Notes under the pieces: generated by a model
Database searches by the model: none
Seen by the model: the letters and a program-made list of their open reading frames with translations, nothing else
What the model was told of the DNA's origin: nothing
In this document: piece by piece, positions 34,573-43,480 of the stretch
How positions within the stretch are numbered: position 1 is the first letter of the stretch
How the letters are laid out: each line of letters opens with the position of its first letter
Program-made: the position numbers and the translations under genes
From: JABDMD01 sp965203475
GTDB lineage: Bacteria > Pseudomonadota > Gammaproteobacteria > UBA4575
DNA length: 64,000 nt
Direction: 5' to 3'
NCBI GenBank assembly: GCA_965203475.1
Contig: OZ241890.1
Coordinates: forward strand, 1,178,001 to 1,242,000

Positions 34573-37500
34573 TCAATGCACAGACTCTGCATGTAAATCT
34601 TGAAGTCGATACACTTTGTAAGAAGAGCGCATCAACATCGCTTCGATAACGGCCCGTGCACCTGCAATAGTGGTTGTGTAATACACCTTATGTTGTAGTG
34701 CTTCTCTACGAATTGTAAACGAATCTGCGATAGCATGTTTGCCTTCTGTAGTATTAATGATTAAGTCTATTTTCCCATCGATAATCATATCCACAATATG
34801 CGGACGCCCTTGTCTAACTTTATTAACCGATGTACAAGAAATTCCTTGATCATTTAAATAATTTGCCGTACCTCCTGTTGCAACAAGTGTAAAATTTTGT
34901 TCAGTTAATCTTTTAGCAATCTCTGCTGCTTGCTGTTTATCTTCATTACGCACACTGATTAATGCACATCCAGATTCTGGCAAAGAGGCACCTGCAGCAA
35001 ATTGAGATTTTCCAAAGGCTTCAGCAAAAGTTTCTCCAACACCCATAACCTCACCTGTTGATTTCATTTCTGGACCCAAAATTGGATCCACACCACTGAA
35101 TTTAATAAATGGAAATACTGCTTCTTTTACAGAAAAATGTTTTGGTATTCGTTCCTTGATAGCCTCCTGTTCTTGTAATGTTTTACCTGCCATGCAACGT
35201 GCTGCAATTTTAGCAAGTGGCAAGCCTATAGCTTTAGAAACAAATGGCACGGTGCGTGAAGCTCTTGGATTTACTTCAATTAAATAAACTTTTTCATCTT
35301 TAATCGCGAATTGAATATTCATTAAACCTACCACTTTCAATGCAAGTGCAAGTTCGGCGGCTTGCTTACGCATTTCATCTTGCACTTGTTCACTTAAATT
35401 ATAAGGGGGCAAAGAACATGCACTATCACCAGAGTGAATACCGGCTTGTTCAATGTGCTGCATAATGCCACCAATTAAAACGTCTTTTCCATCGGAAAGA
35501 GCATCCAAGTCCACTTCAACAGCATCTGAAAGGAAATGATCGATTAAAACAGGCGCATCATTCGAAACTTTTACTGCCTCTTGCATATAACGTTCTAAAT
35601 CGGCCTGGTTATATACAATTTCCATGGCACGTCCTCCTAATACATAAGAAGGACGTACTACTACTGGATAGCCAATTTGATCAGCCGATTGAATGGCCTC
35701 GTCAATACTAATTGCTGTTGCATTGGGCGGTTGCAACAAATTCAAATCATTAACCAGCTGCAAAAATCGTTCGCGATCTTCCGCTAAATCAATTGAGTCT
35801 GGCGAGGTTCCAATAATATTTACGCCTGCAGCCTCTAAATCTCTTGCAAGTTTTAACGGGGTTTGGCCACCAAATTGAACAATAACCCCATAGGGCTGTT
35901 CGATACGCACAATCTCTAATACATCTTCCAATGTAAGTGGTTCAAAATAAAGTCGGTTCGAAGTATCGTAATCGGTAGAAACTGTCTCTGGATTACAATT
36001 CACCATGATAGTTTCGAAACCATCTTCTCGTAATGCCAATGCTGCATGCACACAACAATAATCAAATTCAATCCCCTGGCCAATTCGATTTGGCCCACCA
36101 CCGAGTACTATTATTTTTTTGTTTTCTGTAGGTGTGGCTTCACACTCTTCATCGTAACTGGAATACATATATGCGGTGCTGGTAGCAAATTCTGCAGCAC
36201 AGGTGTCCACTCGTTTAAATATTGGATGCACTTTAAGTTCAATTCTACGTTCCCGAATTTGACTTTCAGCCGTATTTATTAACTTTGCCAAACGTGCATC
36301 AGAAAACCCTCGACGTTTTGCATCTTGCAAAGTATCTTTGTCTAAAGTGTCGATAGAGAGTTTGGATAACTCATCTTCTATCGAAATGAGTTTTTCAATT
36401 TGTGCTAAAAACCATGGATCAATTGCAGACAGTTTATAAGCCTTATCTATGCTATAACCCAATCGAAATGCATCTGCAACAAACCAAGCTCGGTGGGGGC
36501 CTGGTTCTTGTAGCTCTGTTTCTAAGATAGATGAATTTTCTTCATCCGTTAGCATTGGGTCCAATCCATCGACTCCAATCTCTAATCCACGCAGTGCTTT
36601 TTGAAATGATTCCTGAAAATTACGGCCTATCGCCATAACTTCGCCTACCGATTTCATTTGAGTACTTAATTTAGCTTGCGCCTGTGGAAATTTTTCAAAT
36701 GTAAACCGCGGGATTTTTGTCACTACGTAATCAATGGTGGGCTCGAACGATGCAGGTGTTGCGCCACCGGTTATATCATTTTGTAATTCATCCAAGGTGT
36801 ATCCCACAGCCAGTTTTGCCGCAATTTTGGCGATGGGAAACCCGGTTGCCTTAGAGGCTAAAGCCGAGGATCTTGAAACCCGAGGATTCATTTCAATGAT
36901 AATCATGCGTCCATTTTCTGGATTGATGGCAAACTGTACATTTGAACCTCCTGTATCAACACCAATTTTGCGTAATACGGCAATAGAGGCGTTACGCATA
37001 ATTTGATATTCCTTATCAGTCAGTGTTTGTGCAGGAGCGACAGTAATGGAATCACCCGTGTGCACGCCCATTGGATCGAAATTTTCAATGGAACATACGA
37101 TGATGCAGTTGTCGTTTTTGTCTCGCACGACTTCCATTTCAAATTCTTTCCAACCCAATAAAGATTCTTCCAATAAAACTTCTGTCGTTGGAGATAAATC
37201 TAAGCCATGTTCAACAATGGATTTGAACTCTTCCATATTGTAGGCAATACCGCCACCGCTCCCGCCTAAAGTAAATGAAGGGCGAATGATCGTGGGGAAT
37301 CCCAAACGTGGTTGTTGTTGTATGGCTTCTTCTAAACTATGAATGAGTATAGATCTTGCTGACTCCAATCCAATATCATCCATCGCTTTGCGAAATAACT
37401 CTCGATCTTCTGCCATATCAATGGCTTCTTTGTTGGCGCCAATAATTTCAACATCGTGCTCTTGTAAAACGCCTTCACGATCTAAATCCAGCGTGCAATT

Positions 37501-37788
37501 TAATGCGGTTTGCCCACCCATGGTGGGCAATAAAACATCTGGGTTTTCTTTCGCAATGATCTCTGCAACGGTTTGCCAATTTATGGGTTCAATGTAAATC
37601 GCATCGGCAAGTTCTGGGTCTGTCATGATGGTTGCAGGATTGGAGTTCACTAGGATCACTCGATAACCTTCTTCACGTAACGCTTTACAGGCTTGCGCAC
37701 CTGAGTAATCAAACTCACAGGCCTGCCCGATTACGATTGGGCCCGCACCTATGATCAATACACTTTTTATATCCGTTCGTGTTGGCAT
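34573..37788 (-). CDS. carB: Carbamoyl-phosphate synthase large subunit
   Basis: CarB makes carbamoyl phosphate from bicarbonate, ATP and ammonia delivered by CarA, for arginine and pyrimidine synthesis. The 1071 residues hold two ATP-grasp halves (about 1-400 and 555-935), each with a GGRAMEIVY- or GGSGGGIAYN-type loop, the oligomerisation domain between them, and a C-terminal MGS-like regulatory domain (about 940-1065, LVATGGTANYLNDQGI) that senses UMP and ornithine in relatives. It starts 16 bases after carA. Confidence 0.98.
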   Translation of the reverse strand: MPTRTDIKSVLIIGAGPIVIGQACEFDYSGAQACKALREEGYRVILVNSNPATIMTDPELADAIYIEPINWQTVAEIIAKENPDVLLPTMGGQTALNCTLDLDREGVLQEHDVEIIGANKEAIDMAEDRELFRKAMDDIGLESARSILIHSLEEAIQQQPRLGFPTIIRPSFTLGGSGGGIAYNMEEFKSIVEHGLDLSPTTEVLLEESLLGWKEFEMEVVRDKNDNCIIVCSIENFDPMGVHTGDSITVAPAQTLTDKEYQIMRNASIAVLRKIGVDTGGSNVQFAINPENGRMIIIEMNPRVSRSSALASKATGFPIAKIAAKLAVGYTLDELQNDITGGATPASFEPTIDYVVTKIPRFTFEKFPQAQAKLSTQMKSVGEVMAIGRNFQESFQKALRGLEIGVDGLDPMLTDEENSSILETELQEPGPHRAWFVADAFRLGYSIDKAYKLSAIDPWFLAQIEKLISIEDELSKLSIDTLDKDTLQDAKRRGFSDARLAKLINTAESQIRERRIELKVHPIFKRVDTCAAEFATSTAYMYSSYDEECEATPTENKKIIVLGGGPNRIGQGIEFDYCCVHAALALREDGFETIMVNCNPETVSTDYDTSNRLYFEPLTLEDVLEIVRIEQPYGVIVQFGGQTPLKLARDLEAAGVNIIGTSPDSIDLAEDRERFLQLVNDLNLLQPPNATAISIDEAIQSADQIGYPVVVRPSYVLGGRAMEIVYNQADLERYMQEAVKVSNDAPVLIDHFLSDAVEVDLDALSDGKDVLIGGIMQHIEQAGIHSGDSACSLPPYNLSEQVQDEMRKQAAELALALKVVGLMNIQFAIKDEKVYLIEVNPRASRTVPFVSKAIGLPLAKIAARCMAGKTLQEQEAIKERIPKHFSVKEAVFPFIKFSGVDPILGPEMKSTGEVMGVGETFAEAFGKSQFAAGASLPESGCALISVRNEDKQQAAEIAKRLTEQNFTLVATGGTANYLNDQGISCTSVNKVRQGRPHIVDMIIDGKIDLIINTTEGKHAIADSFTIRREALQHKVYYTTTIAGARAVIEAMLMRSSYKVYRLQDLHAESVH

Positions 37789-37804
37789 TTTGTGGTTGAT
37801 CCAA

Positions 37805-38932
37805 TTACGCTTGTTTCATCATTTCAATAAACGGATTAAATAAGGGCTGAACATCTTGAGGCCCCGGACTCGCTTCCGGATGACCTTGAAAACTATAGGC
37901 TGGTTTTTCTGTATGTCGTATTCCTTGCAGCGAACCATCAAACAACGAACGATGTGTAGCAACTAAATTTTCAGGTAAGGATGCTTCATCCACTGCAAAA
38001 CCATGATTTTGACTACTGATCATAACACTCCCTGTAGTTAAATCTTGCACAGGATGATTTGCTCCATGATGACCAAATTTCATTTTTATTGTTTTTGCAC
38101 CGCAAGCTAATCCTAATAATTGATGTCCCAAACATATCCCAAAAATCGGTGTGCCTGCTTGCATGATTTTTTGAATCGCTATAATTGCATACTCACAGGG
38201 TTCAGGATCACCCGGACCATTCGATAGAAAAACTCCATTCGGATTTCTACTTAAAACTTCTTCTGCAGGAGTCGTAGCAGACACTACTTCTATGTCACAA
38301 CCTAAATCATGTAATATTCTTAAAATATTTCTTTTTACACCAAAATCGTATGCAACTACTTTTAAAGTTTTTGTCTCATTATTTTTCTGGTAGCCATCTT
38401 CTAGTGACCAACAACCTTCGTCCCATGCATAAGCCTTTTGTGTAGTAACTTCCTTGGCTAAGTCCAACCCTTTTAAACCTGCAAATTCTTTTGCTGCTTT
38501 CAGTGCTTGATTTTCATCTATATCACCACTCACAATCGCGCCATTCTGCGCGCCCTTCTCTCGTAATATTCTTGTTAGTCTTCGTGTATCTACATCTGCA
38601 ATAGCTACAACCTTGTGTCGCTGCAAATAATCTGTGATTTCAAATTTCGAGCGCCAATTACTAAGCTGCTCGGGAAGATCACGAATGACTAAACCACTTG
38701 CATAGACTTGAGATGATTCCTCATCCTCTGTGTTGGTTCCAACGTTTCCTATATGCGGATAGGTAAGTGTAATGATTTGTTTTGCGTAAGATGGGTCCGT
38801 TAGGATTTCTTGATATCCCGTCATCGAAGTATTAAATACGACCTCTCCAGCCGATAGACCGGTAACACCAATTGACTTTCCCCAAAAAAGACTCCCGTCT
38901 TCCAGTGCAAGCAAGGCGGGCTTAAAGCTCAA
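37805..38932 (-). CDS. carA: Carbamoyl-phosphate synthase small subunit
   Basis: CarA is the glutamine amidotransferase partner of CarB. The 375 residues show the N-terminal CPSase domain and a class I glutaminase with the nucleophile Cys near 267 in PIFGICLGHQLLG and the His-Glu pair in QGHPEASPG. The start is a TTG at 38932 with GGAGG about eight bases upstream; directly before it the sequence ATGTGA is a start codon followed at once by a stop. A strong terminator hairpin lies 33 bases upstream. Confidence 0.97.
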   Translation of the reverse strand: MSFKPALLALEDGSLFWGKSIGVTGLSAGEVVFNTSMTGYQEILTDPSYAKQIITLTYPHIGNVGTNTEDEESSQVYASGLVIRDLPEQLSNWRSKFEITDYLQRHKVVAIADVDTRRLTRILREKGAQNGAIVSGDIDENQALKAAKEFAGLKGLDLAKEVTTQKAYAWDEGCWSLEDGYQKNNETKTLKVVAYDFGVKRNILRILHDLGCDIEVVSATTPAEEVLSRNPNGVFLSNGPGDPEPCEYAIIAIQKIMQAGTPIFGICLGHQLLGLACGAKTIKMKFGHHGANHPVQDLTTGSVMISSQNHGFAVDEASLPENLVATHRSLFDGSLQGIRHTEKPAYSFQGHPEASPGPQDVQPLFNPFIEMMKQA

Positions 38933-38961
38933 TCACATTCCTCCAAAAATGTTGCGGATGT

Positions 38962-38993
38962 AAAAACGGGACGCCCAATATGGCCGTCCCGTT
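38962..38993 (-). terminator. Intrinsic terminator in the carA leader (possible attenuator)
   Basis: AACGGGACG (38965-38973) and CGTCCCGTT (38985-38993) form a 9-bp stem with an 11-base loop, and the minus strand continues with five T residues (complement of 38962-38966). It sits 30 bases before the carA start. It either ends the transcript of the thiol cluster upstream or attenuates carAB. Confidence 0.75.
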
Positions 38994-39026
38994 AGGTAAT
39001 TCAGTTATCTTGGTTTGACCGGGAGA

Positions 39027-39055
39027 ATTGTACTCAAGTCAGGCATCTGGTGAAA
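39027..39055 (-). promoter_or_regulatory. Possible carAB promoter
   Basis: On the minus strand TTTCAC (39050-39055) and TACAAT (39027-39032) are 17 bases apart; the start would be near 39020, upstream of the hairpin at 38965-38993. The -10 is good and the -35 weak. If used, the hairpin lies within the carA leader. Confidence 0.4.
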
Positions 39056-39160
39056 CCTGATTCTTCATTAGATTTGAATTATTTTAGGCGTGGGATCGAT
39101 AACCAGAACTGAGCTAGATATCCTAGAATTACGCTTAAGTTATATACCTAAAATATAAAT

Positions 39161-39628
39161 TTATTTACTATTTCCTAACATGGCTGTTAAGCGACTTGCA
39201 CTGAAGCCGCTCATTTTTTGATTACCCACTAAGATTAAAGGAACTCCCTTTCCCCCTAATTTTTTAAACTCACGATGGGCACTATCACTCTTTTCTATAT
39301 CGTATTCCTTAAACCTAATGCCATTGCTTTGCATATACTGCCTGGCTTTAGTACACACTCCGCACCAATTGGTTGAATACATCACAACAGGTTTTTGCCT
39401 GGGTGATTGCTTAATTTTGTCAGCTTTAGAATACTGCGAGGAAGAGAGTCCATCTGTATTATTTTGACTCGTATCTACTTCAACTTGCTCTGCATTTATG
39501 GTGGGTTTGTCGGTGAATATTACACGGCCACTTTCATCTACTGTTTTATAGATCTCCGCTTGAAGTAATGCCGGAACAAGCAACAATATAAAAATCAGTA
39601 ATTGTTTAATTTCGAAACCCTCAAACAT
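39161..39628 (-). CDS. Exported DUF4124-glutaredoxin fusion protein
   Basis: A signal peptide (residues 1-24, ending LLQA) precedes a DUF4124-like segment (IYKTVDESGRVIFTDKP, 26-42), a polar linker and a glutaredoxin-fold domain (80-150) with the active site WCGVC (Cys89 and Cys92). The product is likely a periplasmic thiol-disulfide protein. AGGTGA lies eight bases before the ATG. It is the last gene of the set TSUP permease, DsrC-like protein, lipoprotein, glutaredoxin, all on the minus strand with gaps of 3-12 bases. Confidence 0.85.
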   Translation of the reverse strand: MFEGFEIKQLLIFILLLVPALLQAEIYKTVDESGRVIFTDKPTINAEQVEVDTSQNNTDGLSSSQYSKADKIKQSPRQKPVVMYSTNWCGVCTKARQYMQSNGIRFKEYDIEKSDSAHREFKKLGGKGVPLILVGNQKMSGFSASRLTAMLGNSK

Positions 39629-39639
39629 AATATTTTCAC

Positions 39640-39864
39640 CTAGTACTCCATTGCTTGCATTTTTTCATCATGTTCTTTTGCAGCATCGTGTATCATTTGC
39701 TCAACACCTTTGGCTTTGTCTAAAGTGTCTACATAGCCTTTGAAGACATTGTCTTCGCTCAAACCTTCATCTGCATTTTCTATAGCACTATTACTAGACT
39801 CATTAGAGCATGCACACAAAACTACTATTACTAGTATTAAAAATACACTATTTAAAATCTTCAT
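39640..39864 (-). CDS. Small lipoprotein, 74 aa, function unknown
   Basis: A hydrophobic leader ends in a lipobox (VVLCAC, Cys19 as the lipidated residue after cleavage), and the remaining 55 residues are acidic and helical (DTLDKAKGVEQMIHDAAKEH). GGGGTG precedes the ATG. It lies 12 bases downstream of the DsrC-like gene and 11 before the glutaredoxin gene, so it is probably part of the same thiol/sulfur operon. I do not recognise a family. Confidence 0.75.
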   Translation of the reverse strand: MKILNSVFLILVIVVLCACSNESSNSAIENADEGLSEDNVFKGYVDTLDKAKGVEQMIHDAAKEHDEKMQAMEY

Positions 39865-39876
39865 ACTTACACCCCA

Positions 39877-40197
39877 CTATAAATCTAACCAAAGTTTTTT
39901 CGGCTGCCTCATTCCTGCAATTTTGCAGCCTTGTTGCCCATAGCCATATGGAAATAAGTTATAAACATATTTTCGTGTAGCTTTTTCTTCACCTAAATCC
40001 TGCTTTAAGCGGCTAAGAATTCTTCGCAACTCAGGAACTGAACCTTTATCAAAGTAATAATCTCGAATAAGTCTAATTAACTTCCATCGCTCACCCGTTA
40101 GTTCTATGTTTTCTTTTTTGGCAATAAATTCAGCTACTTCTTCAGACCAGTCTTCAGGGTCTAGCAAAAAACCGTCATCATCTGTTTTTATATCCAT
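39877..40197 (-). CDS. DsrC/TusE-family protein with inverted cysteine pattern
   Basis: DsrC/TusE proteins carry sulfur on C-terminal cysteines, either to tRNA thiolation enzymes (TusE) or in dissimilatory sulfur metabolism (DsrC). The 106 residues match the fold throughout (DPEDWSEEVAEFIAKKENIE, YYFDKGSVPELRRIL, LFPYGYGQQGCKIAG). Only one Cys occurs, Cys91, at the place of the upstream Cys of DsrC; the penultimate Cys used by TusE is replaced in the extended end RQPKKLWLDL. It follows the TSUP permease by three bases. TusE function is therefore doubtful; a regulatory or different carrier role is possible. Confidence 0.85.
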   Translation of the reverse strand: MDIKTDDDGFLLDPEDWSEEVAEFIAKKENIELTGERWKLIRLIRDYYFDKGSVPELRRILSRLKQDLGEEKATRKYVYNLFPYGYGQQGCKIAGMRQPKKLWLDL

Positions 40198-40200
40198 ATT

Positions 40201-40566
40201 TTATGAAGGTTTGTAAAAAAACAGATAAGCCGCAAGCCCTATCAGGATGAACGCAAAGATTTTTTTAAAATTTGCGGTAGAAGCATATTCGAGTAAATGT
40301 GGGCCTATTTGTGCCCCCACGATTCCCCCTATGCCCAAAGCCAATGCAATTTTGTAATCAACATTTTCAAGTTTGGCATGTAGTAACACTGCAGAGATAG
40401 AAATAACTAAAATTGCGAGGAAGGAAGTTCCTACTGCTTTTTGCGCGGTGTAGCCAAATGCAATTAGCAATGGAACCATTAAAAACCCACCACCCAGACC
40501 TGTAAACGATGCCGCTATACCTATGAAAAATCCAGAAACAATAAACACCAAATATTGTATAGCCAT
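40201..40566 (-). CDS. TSUP (TauE/SafE) family permease, half-length
   Basis: TSUP proteins are permeases associated with export or import of sulfite, sulfur-containing organic acids and related anions. This 121-residue protein has four helices and the family motif ASFTGLGGGFLMVPLLI in the first repeat, and corresponds to one half of the usual 240-260 residue protein, so it may act as a dimer. A good GAGG site precedes the ATG. Its neighbour, a DsrC-like protein three bases downstream, makes a sulfur-compound substrate likely. Confidence 0.85.
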   Translation of the reverse strand: MAIQYLVFIVSGFFIGIAASFTGLGGGFLMVPLLIAFGYTAQKAVGTSFLAILVISISAVLLHAKLENVDYKIALALGIGGIVGAQIGPHLLEYASTANFKKIFAFILIGLAAYLFFYKPS

Positions 40567-40696
40567 AATTATTACCTCTTGCCGCTCTATGAATAAGTAC
40601 TAGTTACAGTCTATGGTAACGAATTATTAATACATTCGTAATCAAGAATGCAGCCCGAATAGTAACTTGTAATTGGTTTAAGAAAATATGGCTTTT

Positions 40697-41236
40697 TTAA
40701 GCCGCTTTCTTATGCAAATGGATCAAATTGGAAATTTTAGTTTGTAGTCTTTGATTTCTTATTACTGGTAATTTATTTATTAGCTCTAATAAATTTAGGC
40801 CATCAATTAATCGTAACTGCTTATTTAAATTCCTGGGCACGGTATTAGATATATTTCCTGCTGTAATAAATGCACCAAATGGTATTTGGTTTTTACTAAT
40901 GATATCCATAACACCATTTACATCTTTTTGCTCAACAGGAATTGCTTTTTGATGCCAGCATTTAATAAGTCCAAATGGTTTTTCTTTTGAATAACTATCT
41001 TTAAACAACCAGACATCAATTTCATCAGCGTCATATAAAGATACAGTTCTAGCTTGGTAACATTTTTCCTCAAAGTAACCTATGCACAGTTGTACAAATT
41101 GCTCTTCATCTAAGGATCGAATTAGTTCAATCGACCAATTGGGTACAAATTTTTCATCTTCCGAATAGCTTGCAATCGAATAGCCATTCGAAACCACAAA
41201 TAAATTCTGTATTGATTTTTGGAGTAGCTTCAGCAT
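40697..41236 (-). CDS. Mrr-like restriction endonuclease-fold protein, possibly inactive
   Basis: The 179 residues match the Mrr catalytic domain in outline: SLDEEQFVQLCIGYFEEKCY as the N-terminal helix, DEIDVWLF with Asp74, GLIKCWHQ as the strand that normally reads QCKHW, and GAFITAGNISNTVPRN followed by LIDGLNLLELI. The usual catalytic Gln-x-Lys is replaced by Lys92-Cys93-Trp94, so nuclease activity is doubtful. There is no separate DNA-binding domain and no methylase nearby. I chose the ATG at 41236; a TTG at 41245 adds three residues. It may be a remnant of a defence gene or have another nucleic-acid role. Confidence 0.7.
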   Translation of the reverse strand: MLKLLQKSIQNLFVVSNGYSIASYSEDEKFVPNWSIELIRSLDEEQFVQLCIGYFEEKCYQARTVSLYDADEIDVWLFKDSYSKEKPFGLIKCWHQKAIPVEQKDVNGVMDIISKNQIPFGAFITAGNISNTVPRNLNKQLRLIDGLNLLELINKLPVIRNQRLQTKISNLIHLHKKAA

Positions 41237-41333
41237 GGCTACCAAAGTAGCCAGACTCCTTATTTATTAGAACAAGCTATGGAATCAAATGAAGCGAACA
41301 ACTGATAAAAGACAATTACTGCCTAAAATTCTT

Positions 41334-42131
41334 CTATAAATCCAGCACATCTTGCATATCGTACAAACCACTATTTTTACTTCCCAACCAAACCGCTGCT
41401 CGCACTGCACCTCGTGCAAAGGTCATGCGACTCGATGCTTTGTGAGTGATCTCAACGCGCTCACCAATCCCAGAAAACATAACCGTGTGATCACCAACGA
41501 TATCGCCTGCACGTATGGTTTCAAAGCCAATCGTTTTTTTATCTCTTTCCCCAGTATGCCCTTGTCGCCCAAACACTGCACACTCATTTAAGTCTCTATC
41601 TAAACTTTCAGCAACTACTTCTCCCATGCGCAGTGCAGTGCCAGAAGGTGCATCCACTTTGTGACGATGATGTGCTTCAATTATTTCAACATCATAATCA
41701 TCACCCAATGTTTTAGCCGCAGTTTGTAATAATCGTAAACAAAGATTGACCCCAACGCTCATATTGGGCGCAAATACAATTGAGATGTCTTGACTCGCTT
41801 CGGCCAATGTTTGTTTTTGCTCATCATTTAATCCAGTAGTCCCAATGACCATAGATTTGCCAAGTGATCGACACAATTCAACCGATTGCATTGTACATTT
41901 TGGAATCGTGAAATCGATTAAAGTCTCAAACGCACTGCTTTGGCTATTTAGATCATTAGTTATCGTGATTCCTGTAGCGCCAATTCCTGCCGCTTCACCA
42001 GCATCTTTACCCATACTTTGTGATGAAGAAACTTCAAATGCAGCACCAAGTTGTACGTTTTCATTTTCGTCACAAGCTTGAATGAGAGTTTTACCCATAC
42101 GCCCACCTGCGCCATTAATTGCAATTTTCAT
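41334..42131 (-). CDS. dapB: 4-hydroxy-tetrahydrodipicolinate reductase
   Basis: DapB reduces the DapA product with NAD(P)H on the way to diaminopimelate and lysine, and so feeds peptidoglycan. The 265 residues show the nucleotide loop GAGGRMGKTLI, the substrate motif EAHHRHKVDAPSGTA and the C-terminal ARGAVRAAVWL. I took the ATG at 42131 over a GTG just upstream. It follows dnaJ after 117 bases, the Pseudomonas-type order. Confidence 0.97.
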   Translation of the reverse strand: MKIAINGAGGRMGKTLIQACDENENVQLGAAFEVSSSQSMGKDAGEAAGIGATGITITNDLNSQSSAFETLIDFTIPKCTMQSVELCRSLGKSMVIGTTGLNDEQKQTLAEASQDISIVFAPNMSVGVNLCLRLLQTAAKTLGDDYDVEIIEAHHRHKVDAPSGTALRMGEVVAESLDRDLNECAVFGRQGHTGERDKKTIGFETIRAGDIVGDHTVMFSGIGERVEITHKASSRMTFARGAVRAAVWLGSKNSGLYDMQDVLDL

Positions 42132-42248
42132 CACGACACTTAATGTTTTAAATGGTTCGTTTACTAATTCAAATAGAAAGAAAGTGTACTATAAGAGCGC
42201 TCAAGTCGCAGAAAAAATAAATGAAAGATTGGTAAATTTAAGAAACGT

Positions 42249-43373
42249 TCAGTCAGACCAAAACTTTAGATCATCAAAAAAACTTTTTACGCTGTCTGTC
42301 CAGCTATGTGATTTTGGACTATGACGATCTCCACCTTTTTTAATCTCCTGTGCAAATTCTTGCATAAGTTCTTTTTGTCGTTTGGTTAGATTAACTGGTG
42401 TCTCAACAGTAGTTGTGCATAGCATGTCACCTACGCTACCACCTCGAACGGGCTTTACTCCCTTACCTCGTAATCGAAATAATCTCCCGGATTGAGATTC
42501 CGCTGGAATTTTAAGTTTTACCTTGCCATTTAACGTTGGTATTTCGAGTTCTCCACCTAAAGCAGCCATATCAAAACTAATCGGCACCTGACATAGAAGA
42601 TTATCGCCCTCACGTGTAAATAACTCATGTGGTTTTACATTGATTTCAACATACAGATCGCCAGGTGGCCCGTTATTGGGTCCAGCTTCACCTTCTCCCG
42701 ATAATCGAACGCGGTCACCATTATCCACACCTGCTGGTACTTTTATGGAAAGTTTTTTATTTTGATGGGCAAGGCCCGTACCTCGACAATAATCACAAGG
42801 CACACGAATTGTTTTTCCCTTACCACGACACTGTGGACAGGTTTGTTGAATGGAAAAAAAGCCTTGTTGCATTCGCACCTGACCCGCACCACTGCAAGTT
42901 TGACAGGTTTCGATGCTAGAACCTGGCGCTGCACCTGATCCATCACATTTTTCACAAGAAACTTGTTTTGGAATTTCTACAGTTGATTCGGTACCAAATA
43001 CAGCTTCTTCTAAACTTATTTCCAAGTTATATTGAAGATCGGTACCACGATAAACGCGCTGCGATGATCCACGACCTCCACCAAATATATCGCCAAATAT
43101 ATCGCCAAAAATGTCACTAAAATCAGCTGTACTACCTGCCGTTCCTCCTTGTACACCTGCATGTCCAAACTGATCGTAGGCTTGCCGCTTTTGTGCATCT
43201 CCCAAAATTTCATAAGCTTCTTTTGCTTCTTTAAATTTTTTTTCAGCCTCTATATCTCCGGGATTTCGGTCAGGGTGATATTTCATGGCATGACGACGAT
43301 AAGCTTTTTTTAAATCGCTTTCATTTACCGAACGATTTACCCCTAAGACATCGTAATAATCTCTTTTATCCAT
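42249..43373 (-). CDS. dnaJ: Chaperone protein DnaJ
   Basis: DnaJ stimulates the ATPase of DnaK and delivers clients. The 374 residues show the J domain with HPD (KYHPDRNPGD), a Gly/Phe-rich region (FSDIFGDIFGDIFGGGRG), four CxxCxGxG zinc repeats (residues about 137-210), and the C-terminal peptide-binding domains. It follows dnaK after 107 bases that hold a long hairpin. Confidence 0.98.
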   Translation of the reverse strand: MDKRDYYDVLGVNRSVNESDLKKAYRRHAMKYHPDRNPGDIEAEKKFKEAKEAYEILGDAQKRQAYDQFGHAGVQGGTAGSTADFSDIFGDIFGDIFGGGRGSSQRVYRGTDLQYNLEISLEEAVFGTESTVEIPKQVSCEKCDGSGAAPGSSIETCQTCSGAGQVRMQQGFFSIQQTCPQCRGKGKTIRVPCDYCRGTGLAHQNKKLSIKVPAGVDNGDRVRLSGEGEAGPNNGPPGDLYVEINVKPHELFTREGDNLLCQVPISFDMAALGGELEIPTLNGKVKLKIPAESQSGRLFRLRGKGVKPVRGGSVGDMLCTTTVETPVNLTKRQKELMQEFAQEIKKGGDRHSPKSHSWTDSVKSFFDDLKFWSD

Positions 43374-43424
43374 GAGTTAGAAAACTTTGTTCCAGCCTAT
43401 AGTTTTATTGCTTACATACAACAA

Positions 43425-43454
43425 AGTCCGAGCACGAAATTTCGTGCTCGGACT
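43425..43454 (-). terminator. Long hairpin between dnaK and dnaJ
   Basis: AGTCCGAGCACGAAA (43425-43439) and TTTCGTGCTCGGACT (43440-43454) are perfect complements, giving a stem of about 13-15 bp with a minimal loop. The minus strand then reads TTTGTTG, a weak T run. It probably lets only part of the dnaK transcript enter dnaJ, or stabilises the 3' end of dnaK mRNA. Confidence 0.65.
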
Positions 43455-43480
43455 ATAGTAATTCAATTGTTTAGAAGTAG

